From assembly GCA_002381485.1 (NCBI GenBank), contig DFTJ01000010.1, forward strand, positions 57,405 to 63,158: a stretch of 5,754 nt of DNA. The letters are read 5' to 3'. This DNA is from Candidatus Saccharibacteria bacterium UBA4215 (GTDB lineage Bacteria > Patescibacteriota > Saccharimonadia > Saccharimonadales > Saccharimonadaceae). A program made the position numbers and the translations under genes. How positions within the stretch are numbered: position 1 is the stretch's first letter; each line of letters opens with the position of its first letter. The notes below the pieces were generated by a model. It made no database searches. It saw only the letters and a program-made list of their open reading frames with translations, and was not told where the DNA came from. Below, piece after piece: positions 1 to 4,983 of the stretch.

Positions 1-1205
1 TCGACCCTGACAAGAAAACTGTTAATGGACGCACTGAACTACCCGACCGCGCCAGTGTTATTGCCGCCCTTCAAAAGCAGAATCTTCGTCCAGTAAGCAT
101 CAAGCAGGTGAAGGCAAAAAAGGGTTTTTCACTGAATCTCAATATTTTTGAACAAAATAAGGTAAAGGGTGATCAGCTGGTAATATTCACACGGCAACTG
201 AGTGCCATGACCGGCGCTGGTGTGCCGCTTCTTCGCTCGCTTACCTCGCTTGAAAAACACGCCGAAGATCAGGCACTCAAGAGAATGCTTGGCGAAATTA
301 TTAAAAAAGTTGAGGGTGGTGCTCCACTGGCAGAGGCACTCGCCATGTTCCCAAACACCTTCAACGATATCTACGTCAACATGGTTCGGGCTGGTGAAAC
401 GGCTGGAATTCTTGAAGAAATCCTCAAGCGCCTTGCCAAACAGCAGGAAAAGAGTGACGCAATTCGCAAGAAAATTAAAAGTGCCATGGCATATCCGCTC
501 GTACTCGTCACCATTACAGTACTCGCCTTCTTCGGCCTCATGCTTTTCGTTGTTCCGCAAATTGGCACCATCCTCACCGATCTAGGCGGTCCAGACGCCG
601 AGCTTCCAGGCATCACTCTCTTTATGCTGGGCGTCAGTGATATCATTACCAGCTATTGGTATATCATTATCCCTGGTTTTATCGGTATTATCATCGGTAT
701 TATCCGTTTCATTAAGACCCCTCGGGGAAAGCGTATCTTCGACACCCTTGTTCTCAAGATCCCTGGCATCAACACAATTGTTCGAAAAGTTGCCGTCGCC
801 CGGTTTGCGCGCACCTTCTCTGCCCTAATGGGTGCTGGTGTAGCTGTCCTGGAGTGCCTTGATGTCACTTCGCGAGCAGTTGGTAACGTCCTTTACGAAG
901 ACGCCTTAAAGAGTGCGGCGAAAAGCGTCAAGAACGGCCGGCCCCTTTCCGCGATCATCGAAGAAGATGTTCTATTCCCCGCCATCGTTGGCCAGATGCT
1001 CGCCGTCGGTGAAGAAACTGGTCAAACTGACACTGTTTTAATTAAAGTTGCCGATTTTTACGAAGAAGAGGTCGACTTGGCTATCGAAAGTATCAGCGCA
1101 ATTATTGAGCCGGTTATGATTGTCTTGATGGGTAGCATGGTTGGACTAATCGCCGCCAGCGTCATGACCCCAATCGCTTCGCTCTCACAAAATATTAGCT
1201 CATAG
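1..1205 (+). CDS. pilC: Type IV pilus inner-membrane platform protein PilC (GspF family), 5'-partial
   Basis: PilC/GspF is the polytopic inner-membrane platform of the type IV pilus, thought to couple the cytoplasmic ATPases to pilin insertion and removal. The frame is open from base 3 to the TAG at 1203-1205, giving 400 residues in the window. The GTG at 108 is internal: the 35 codons before it encode a typical PilC N-terminal segment (GKKV-like 'DKKTVNGR', then 'LRPVSI'), so the true start lies a little left of the window, probably 10 or so codons away. Two GspF repeats are visible. Repeat 1 has FTRQLSAMTGAGVPLL (about 201-248) and MVRAGETAGIL. Repeat 2 has FARTFSALMGAGVAVLE and MLAVGEETGQ. 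Three hydrophobic segments lie near 492-557, 654-713 and 1107-1166, the usual family layout. The length is close to the usual 400 or so residues. No frameshift is seen. Upstream pilB/pilT ATPase genes would be expected but lie outside the window. Confidence 0.95.
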   Translation, partial: DPDKKTVNGRTELPDRASVIAALQKQNLRPVSIKQVKAKKGFSLNLNIFEQNKVKGDQLVIFTRQLSAMTGAGVPLLRSLTSLEKHAEDQALKRMLGEIIKKVEGGAPLAEALAMFPNTFNDIYVNMVRAGETAGILEEILKRLAKQQEKSDAIRKKIKSAMAYPLVLVTITVLAFFGLMLFVVPQIGTILTDLGGPDAELPGITLFMLGVSDIITSYWYIIIPGFIGIIIGIIRFIKTPRGKRIFDTLVLKIPGINTIVRKVAVARFARTFSALMGAGVAVLECLDVTSRAVGNVLYEDALKSAAKSVKNGRPLSAIIEEDVLFPAIVGQMLAVGEETGQTDTVLIKVADFYEEEVDLAIESISAIIEPVMIVLMGSMVGLIAASVMTPIASLSQNISS

Positions 1206-1227
1206 GGGCTACTTATCAAGCCGCTCA

Positions 1228-1236
1228 TGCTATAAT
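1228..1236 (+). promoter_or_regulatory. Candidate extended -10 promoter for pilM
   Basis: TGCTATAAT in the 49-bp pilC-pilM spacer is a perfect extended -10 element (TGn plus TATAAT). No good -35 hexamer lies 16-18 bp upstream; the best placed, GCTACT at 1208-1213, matches TTGACA at only two positions. Extended -10 promoters often need no -35. Transcription would start near 1242-1243, leaving a very short leader before pilM. If real, pilMNO can be expressed separately from pilC. This rests on pattern match alone. Confidence 0.5.
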
Positions 1237-1249
1237 AACCAGTAGTTAT
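1235..1249 (+). promoter_or_regulatory. Dyad ATAAC-N5-GTTAT over the pilM -10/start region
   Basis: A perfect 5-bp inverted repeat with a 5-bp centre overlaps the last two bases of the -10 element and the predicted transcription start. It could be an operator half-site pair or a small 5'-leader hairpin. It is short enough to occur by chance, so the call is tentative. Confidence 0.2.
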
Positions 1250-1254
1250 CCACC

Positions 1255-2322
1255 GTGGGCATCATGTCGAGATTATTTTATAAAGACAAACCAATTCTAG
1301 GCCTTGATATCAGTCATACTGGTATTAAAGTCATGTCCCTGGACCCTAAAAAGTGGTTAGTGCAAGGCTATGGCTCTATCGACCTCGAACCACTCAAAAT
1401 GAAAGAAGCGCTCGAAACCGCCGAAGGCACATATCTTACTGACAACCTAAACCTTCTAATGACAGAGAAGCTGATTGGATCAGCCAATAGCAAGCGAGTA
1501 GCAATTGCACTCCCAACAGCACGCAGCTTCTCGCGTACCTTTACGCTCCCTATCTCTGCCGAGAAAGCCCTCCATGACGCTGTTGTTCTTGAGGCCGAAC
1601 AGTACATCCCCATCCCATCAGCCAACCTCTACATTGACTACCAAGTCATTGAACGCACCAAAAAAGAGGTGACGATATTGATGAGCGCCATAACGCGGGT
1701 GGTAGTCGACAACGTCGTCAAGGCCGTCGAAGCAGCCGGGCTGCAACCCGTCCTCATCGAGCCAGGCATCTGCTCAGTCGCCAGAGTGTTGACCGTGACC
1801 GAAAGAGGATCTTTACCAACTGTTGTAGTTGATATTGGCCCAGCTAGCACCGATATTGCGATTCTTGACCAAGGAAACATCCGCGTCACCGGTGGACTCG
1901 CTGTTGGAGGCAACACGTTCACCCTCGACATCGCAAAAAAGCTAAACGTTGCTCTGGAAAATGCCCACCAACTAAAGGTCCTCAATGGACTTAATGCTGG
2001 ACCACGTCAACAAAAATTACAGGCCGCTCTTGAGCCAAGCATCCAGCGTATCCTCGCAGAGGTAAAAAAGGTCATGCGCTATTATAACGAACGAGTTAGC
2101 AAGGACAGGAAACTCGAACAACTCTTGATTGTCGGAAGCGGCAGCAACCTCCCCGGTATCGGTGAGTACTTCACCAATGCGCTCGTCATGCCCGCTCGTG
2201 TCGCTAGTCCATGGCACAAACTTGACTTCGGTAAGATTCAAGAACCGCCAAAACAATTCCGCCCGCGCTACATCACCGTCGCCGGGGTCGCGAGTATCCC
2301 CCCAGAAAGGATGTGGAAATGA
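1255..2322 (+). CDS. pilM: Type IV pilus assembly protein PilM (actin-like ATPase)
   Basis: PilM is a cytoplasmic actin/FtsA-like protein that forms part of the T4P alignment complex and binds the N-terminal tail of PilN. The 355-residue product has the expected nucleotide-binding motifs: LGLDISHTGIKVMSL (residues about 15-29, phosphate 1), VVDIGPASTDIAIL (191-204, phosphate 2) and LLIVGSGSNLPGIGEYF (290-306, adenosine region). The PilM signature EAEQYIPIPSANLYIDYQV lies at 113-131, and GGNTFTLDIAKKL at 218-230. The length is typical. Two starts compete: GTG at 1255 and ATG at 1264 (352 residues). Neither has a clear Shine-Dalgarno, and the ATG start MSRLFYKDKPILGLDIS looks more like family N termini. 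The TGA stop overlaps the pilN ATG. There is no transmembrane segment, as expected. Confidence 0.93.
   Translation: MGIMSRLFYKDKPILGLDISHTGIKVMSLDPKKWLVQGYGSIDLEPLKMKEALETAEGTYLTDNLNLLMTEKLIGSANSKRVAIALPTARSFSRTFTLPISAEKALHDAVVLEAEQYIPIPSANLYIDYQVIERTKKEVTILMSAITRVVVDNVVKAVEAAGLQPVLIEPGICSVARVLTVTERGSLPTVVVDIGPASTDIAILDQGNIRVTGGLAVGGNTFTLDIAKKLNVALENAHQLKVLNGLNAGPRQQKLQAALEPSIQRILAEVKKVMRYYNERVSKDRKLEQLLIVGSGSNLPGIGEYFTNALVMPARVASPWHKLDFGKIQEPPKQFRPRYITVAGVASIPPERMWK
2304..2311 (+). promoter_or_regulatory. Shine-Dalgarno that sets the pilN start
   Basis: AGAAAGGA lies inside the 3' end of pilM, with a 7-nt gap to ATG 2319 but only 1 nt to the in-frame GTG at 2313. This favours 2319. That start also gives an ATGA overlap with the pilM stop and puts the PilN 'INVMPDD' motif at the extreme N terminus. 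Confidence 0.7.
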
Positions 2323-2876
2323 TTAATGTAATGCCCGATGACACCAAAAAGCAACTCCGAGCTGCCCGTGCCAATGTTACTCTCAGCCGATATATTCTTA
2401 TCTCCATCACAGCCTTTGGCTTTCTGATAGCTCTTTTGTTTGGCTCATCTTTTGTGCTTGCCCAGACGCAGACAAGCGCCGAGGCCCTCATAGAAGCAAA
2501 CGACACTAAAGCAAGTGTCTTCGAGGAAACCCAAACGCAAATAGACCAGCTCAGTCAAGATTTAGGAAGTGCTCGTATCGTCCTTGATCAGCAAATTTCC
2601 TATTCATCGATCTTACGCTCTCTTGGTACAGCTATGACCCCAGGCACCGTTCTCGACTCCTTTGAGCTTAGCGATACAGCGGCAAGCGGCTCGCCAGTTG
2701 AGGTCCGCATTTACGCGACTAACACAGAAGCGCTCACTAGACTGCGAGATAGTCTCGCCAACTCACCCAGCTTTAGTAGCGCCGATCTAGGTTCCGTAAG
2801 TAGTCAAGATGGCATTGAAGGCTACCCTGTGAGCGCAACGATGACGATAGTAATTAACAGGGGAGCAAGTCTATGA
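2319..2876 (+). CDS. pilN: Type IV pilus assembly protein PilN-like
   Basis: PilN is a bitopic inner-membrane protein whose short cytoplasmic tail docks into PilM and whose outer domain pairs with PilO. The 185-residue product starts MINVMPDD, a variant of the family's INLLP PilM-binding motif. A transmembrane helix follows at about residues 24-48, then an alpha-helical, probably coiled-coil segment (about 50-97, rich in Q, D and A), and a C-terminal alpha/beta domain (about 98-182) with the pattern 'MTPGTVLDSFEL ... VEVRIYATNTEALTRL' typical of PilN/GspL-like ferredoxin folds. The start at 2319 is chosen over GTG 2313 by spacing to the Shine-Dalgarno and by the ATGA overlap with pilM. The stop overlaps pilO in the same way. 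Sequence divergence from proteobacterial PilN is high, so the call leans on motif, topology and gene order. Confidence 0.85.
   Translation: MINVMPDDTKKQLRAARANVTLSRYILISITAFGFLIALLFGSSFVLAQTQTSAEALIEANDTKASVFEETQTQIDQLSQDLGSARIVLDQQISYSSILRSLGTAMTPGTVLDSFELSDTAASGSPVEVRIYATNTEALTRLRDSLANSPSFSSADLGSVSSQDGIEGYPVSATMTIVINRGASL
2859..2865 (+). promoter_or_regulatory. Shine-Dalgarno for pilO
   Basis: AGGGGAG, a strong purine-rich site, sits 7 nt before the pilO ATG (2873) within the end of pilN. Together with the ATGA stop/start overlap it suggests translational coupling of pilN and pilO. Confidence 0.7.
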
Positions 2877-3427
2877 AAAAGGCCGGCATGAACGCAACGG
2901 GGTTGCGCAAACTCCTCATATTCATCTTCATTCTTACACTGGCTGGTGTTGGAGCGGGATTCTACTATGGGCTGACTCAAATTCGCGAGTACGCCATCGA
3001 AACGAACCAAAAAGTAGCCGACGCCGAAGCAAGCGGTACGCAGATCGATGAACTCCGCCAACTGCAAACGACACTTTCGCAGTCAGATAGTCTCATCGCC
3101 AAAGCCGATGATATGTTTGCAACTAACTCGAACTATCAGTCACAAGCCATCACCGATCTTCGCCGCTACGCAAGCGCTGCTGGCGTGTCAATTCAAAGCA
3201 CTGACTTCACCGAGCCAGATAACGCACCCGCAGCACTCAACAATCGCACCGTCAGCGTTGGACTCGGTGGTTCTGTAACCTACACCAAGCTCATTCGCTT
3301 CCTAGAGCTAGTCGAGGGTAATCTTCCTAAAATGCAGCCGATCAGCCTTACCGTGAGCCGCCCCGACGACCCAACCGAGAACACGGTTACCGTCAGTGAT
3401 ATCACCATTAATATAGCCACGAGGTAA
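2873..3427 (+). CDS. pilO: Type IV pilus assembly protein PilO-like
   Basis: PilO partners PilN in the membrane-spanning alignment complex of the pilus. The 184-residue product has a short basic cytoplasmic tail, one transmembrane helix (about residues 12-34), a coiled-coil-like stretch (about 37-78, 'TNQKVADAEASGTQIDELRQLQ') and a C-terminal domain (about 85-182). That domain has the PilO pattern of a helix with 'LRRYASAAGVSI', then 'VSVGLGGSVTYTKLIRFLELVEGNLPKM' and a final beta strand 'VTVSDITINI'. This matches the family's ferredoxin-like fold, in which a short loop or helix carries 'fl..le...r.l'. Its ATG overlaps the pilN TGA by four bases. Identity to well-studied PilO proteins appears low, and the assignment rests on topology, the C-terminal pattern and position after pilM-pilN. 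Confidence 0.82.
   Translation: MKKAGMNATGLRKLLIFIFILTLAGVGAGFYYGLTQIREYAIETNQKVADAEASGTQIDELRQLQTTLSQSDSLIAKADDMFATNSNYQSQAITDLRRYASAAGVSIQSTDFTEPDNAPAALNNRTVSVGLGGSVTYTKLIRFLELVEGNLPKMQPISLTVSRPDDPTENTVTVSDITINIATR
3421..3424 (+). promoter_or_regulatory. Shine-Dalgarno for the small membrane protein gene
   Basis: GAGG lies 5 nt before ATG 3430 and is formed by the last codons of pilO. It supports translation of the 94-residue gene as the fourth cistron of the pilM operon. Confidence 0.6.
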
Positions 3428-3429
3428 TC

Positions 3430-3714
3430 ATGAAGAAACTCCGTATGCCCAACCCCCTCACAGCAATCACCGGCTTCTTTCGCCGATTTCACATGACTCT
3501 CTTCATCATCATCGTCCTTACTGCACTTGGTGGAGCGGTTCTCTTACTGGCGAGTATCATCAACGACACCTCTCTCGCAGCTGATTATCAATCACCTATT
3601 CGAGCCGGCTCAATCGACCAAGCAACACTCGATCGAATTAACGCTTTGCATCGCAGCAACGGCGACCTTCCCAACGCAACCACTTTTGATGGACGCAGCC
3701 CCTTTAGTGAATAG
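3430..3714 (+). CDS. Small single-pass membrane protein at the pilP position of the pil operon
   Basis: This 94-residue protein is not recognised as a named family. It has a basic N terminus (MKKLRMPNPL, then FFRRFH), one strong transmembrane helix at about residues 22-45 and a hydrophilic tail of about 48 residues predicted to be extracytoplasmic. The tail ends DGRSPFSE. There is no lipobox cysteine, so it is not a PilP-type lipoprotein. The start has a Shine-Dalgarno and lies 2 nt after the pilO stop, so it is very probably co-transcribed and co-translated with pilMNO. The C-terminal R-x-P-F resembles the R-D/N-P-F motif found in PilP and in small pilus-operon proteins of other bacteria, but the match is only a few residues. 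Inferred role: accessory subunit of the PilMNO complex. An unrelated membrane protein is possible. Confidence 0.8.
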   Translation: MKKLRMPNPLTAITGFFRRFHMTLFIIIVLTALGGAVLLLASIINDTSLAADYQSPIRAGSIDQATLDRINALHRSNGDLPNATTFDGRSPFSE

Positions 3715-3723
3715 CCTAGTGAA
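3705..3723 (+). repeat. 7-bp direct repeat TAGTGAA with 12-bp period over the promoter
   Basis: TAGTGAA occurs at 3705-3711 and again at 3717-3723, about one helical turn apart, covering the -35 and the start of the spacer of the PRC-gene promoter. It might be a tandem binding site for a regulator. The first copy is also coding sequence, and the repeat is short enough to be chance. Confidence 0.25.
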
Positions 3724-3735
3724 GTACGATATAAT
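3707..3735 (+). promoter_or_regulatory. Promoter for the PRC-barrel gene, predicted leaderless
   Basis: A perfect -10 hexamer TATAAT (3730-3735) is preceded, with a 17-bp spacer, by GTGAAT (3707-3712), which keeps the TGA core of TTGACA. A start 7 nt past the -10 falls on 3742, the A of the gene's ATG. No Shine-Dalgarno is visible in the 27-bp gap. The -35 overlaps the end of the upstream membrane-protein gene. Confidence 0.6.
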
Positions 3736-3741
3736 AAAAAC

Positions 3742-4323
3742 ATGCTAGTGCTTGGATCTCGATTTCACAATACGCCGGTGATGAGCCTTCAGACTGGCGC
3801 CCGACTCGCCACAACGATTCGACCAATCGTTGACCCAACCAATCTGACCGTTATTGCGTTCGAAGTCGAAGGGCCGCTATTAAGCGAAAAACCCGCATTC
3901 CTGCGAGTCGAAGAGATTCGTGAAGTTGCACCAATCGGTATGATCGTTGACAGTAATGACGAAATTGTCGGCCTGGATGATGTCATCAAGCTAAAAAAGA
4001 TTTACGGCCTAGAGTTCGAGCTGGTCGGCATGCCCGTTATCGACGAACACAAAAGAAAACTAGGCAAAATTGAAGATTTCACCCTTGAAACAGGTGGATT
4101 CGTCATTCAACAACTAAACGTCAAAAGAGGCTTCTTGAAAGGTCTTAATGACACAGGCCTCCTTATCCACCGCACACAAGTTGTTGAGATTACAGATAAC
4201 GAAGTGATTGTAAAAGGCACAGGCAACAAACGCCTCCCCGACCCAGTTACTGAACCCGTCAGGCATGACTACGTAAACCCATTTCGGCAGCCATCCCCAC
4301 AACCAGAACAAGCCGACTCTTAG
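3742..4323 (+). CDS. Double PRC-barrel domain protein
   Basis: This 193-residue soluble protein has no signal peptide or membrane helix. Two PRC-barrel-like beta domains are visible. The first covers about residues 9-84, with 'TPVMSLQTGARL ... FLRVEEIREVAPIGMIVDSNDEIV'. The second covers about 92-160, with 'ELVGMPVIDEHKRKLGKIEDF ... VIQQLNVKRG ... TQVVEITDNEVIVKG'. A proline-rich, probably disordered tail (about 165-193) contains YVNPFRQPSPQPE. PRC barrels act as protein- or RNA-binding adaptors (RimM C-terminal domain, photosynthetic reaction centre H subunit), and no specific function can be read here. ATG 3742 is chosen over ATG 3781 because residues before the latter belong to the first barrel strand. 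The gene has its own promoter, and its last four bases overlap the end of recX on the other strand. The PRC call is fairly secure; the biological role is unknown. Confidence 0.85.
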   Translation: MLVLGSRFHNTPVMSLQTGARLATTIRPIVDPTNLTVIAFEVEGPLLSEKPAFLRVEEIREVAPIGMIVDSNDEIVGLDDVIKLKKIYGLEFELVGMPVIDEHKRKLGKIEDFTLETGGFVIQQLNVKRGFLKGLNDTGLLIHRTQVVEITDNEVIVKGTGNKRLPDPVTEPVRHDYVNPFRQPSPQPEQADS

Positions 4324-4967
4324 GATTCTGCCTCATCCAAACGCGCTAGCGTGGATTTTATATCATCGTAGCGAAACCCTTGTCGTGCAAGATATGACAA
4401 GAACTTCTGTTCATCATCGTAGCGAGAGCGCTTCTTCAATATTATCTTTTCAAGCTCATCGTTATCGGTGCGATCAGACTGATCAAGCACTTCATTAATC
4501 AAGTCTCGGCTCACTCCCTTTGCGAAAAGCTCAGACTGAAGTTTACGCATGCTTGAACCCTTACGAAGATTACGATTTTCAACCCAAAACTGAGCGAACT
4601 TCTGATCGTCAAGATACCCCTTCTCAACTAATCGATCGAAGACCCTCTGCGTAAGCTCTGTTGATACACCGTCGCGCATCTCACCCGTCTTAACACGTCG
4701 TGGACGCGTCTTGCGGTACAGGTACTGTTGCATCTCGCGTTGGCTACGCGGACGCATCAGGCAGTACTCTAACGCCCTTGTATACAGCTTCCCAAACTGA
4801 CTTTCCTCTTCAAGCTGAATTAGTTCAGCCTCTTCGTACTCTTTTCCGGTCCGCAGACCTAACTCGGCGACCTGAGTAATATCAAGACTAAAACGATACC
4901 GCCCATCAACCGATACGTTAACGCGATTCTTGTCGCGCGCTTGGACAGAGATGGACGTTATCTTCAT
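4320..4967 (-). CDS. recX: Regulatory protein RecX
   Basis: RecX binds within the groove of the RecA filament and modulates its activity, usually inhibiting it. The 215-residue product starts at ATG (4965-4967, minus strand) and ends at TAA (4320-4322). It has an N-terminal beta-rich extension (about residues 1-55), then the three-helix repeats of the family. The first is around 'ALEYCLMRPRSQREMQQYL' (65-83), then 'VFDRLVEKGYLDDQKFAQFWVENR' in two parts (109-132), 'LQSELFAKGVSRDLINEVL' (143-161), and a last repeat with 'FLSYLARQGFRYDDI' (189-203). Between the first repeat's helices it carries an extra basic stretch (about 86-105), longer than in typical RecX. It starts 16 nt after the recA stop, so the two form an operon. 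No clear Shine-Dalgarno is seen in that gap. Confidence 0.93.
   Translation of the reverse strand: MKITSISVQARDKNRVNVSVDGRYRFSLDITQVAELGLRTGKEYEEAELIQLEEESQFGKLYTRALEYCLMRPRSQREMQQYLYRKTRPRRVKTGEMRDGVSTELTQRVFDRLVEKGYLDDQKFAQFWVENRNLRKGSSMRKLQSELFAKGVSRDLINEVLDQSDRTDNDELEKIILKKRSRYDDEQKFLSYLARQGFRYDDIKSTLARLDEAES
4335..4361 (+). terminator. Candidate intrinsic terminator of the PRC-barrel gene inside recX
   Basis: Starting 12 nt after the PRC-gene stop, ATCCA-aa-CGC pairs with GCG-TGGAT around a GCTA loop. This gives an 8-bp stem with a 2-nt bulge, directly followed by TTTATAT (the last stem T begins a TTTT run). It reads as a terminator only on the plus strand, and it is encoded within the C-terminal codons of recX. 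The T tract is short and the bulge weakens the stem, so strength is uncertain. Confidence 0.4.
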
Positions 4968-4983
4968 AGCAATCGGCTACGGT

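Noticed and set aside
129..560. A 143-codon open frame on the minus strand inside pilC
   Set aside because: It is fully antisense to conserved PilC codons, and its protein has low-complexity Cys/Phe/Asn-rich content with no family resemblance; it is a shadow frame.
1205..1222. Possible pilC terminator hairpin (GGCT...AGCC)
   Set aside because: The stem has only 4 bp with an 8-nt loop and no T tract follows; too weak to call.
1246..1254. TTATCCACC, 8 of 9 match to a DnaA box, just before pilM
   Set aside because: A single-mismatch 9-mer is expected about once by chance in a window this size on two strands. No cluster, AT-rich unwinding region or dnaA gene is present.
2313..2318. GTG at 2313 as the pilN start
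   Set aside because: It lies 1 nt from the Shine-Dalgarno and would bury the PilM-binding INVMP motif; ATG 2319 fits better.
4163..4171. Second TTATCCACC, inside the PRC-barrel gene
   Set aside because: It is plain coding sequence (Leu-Ile-His-Arg) about 2.9 kb from the first copy; no origin-like arrangement.
4250..4319. Search for a recX terminator on the minus strand inside the PRC-barrel gene
   Set aside because: Only a 4-bp CGGC/GCCG pairing with a long loop was seen and no T tract, so no terminator is called.
4362..4425. 13-bp direct repeat ATCATCGTAGCGA at 4362-4374 and 4413-4425
   Set aside because: Both copies encode the RecX residues RYDD with the same codons, so protein sequence explains most of the repeat; no sign of a mobile or regulatory element.
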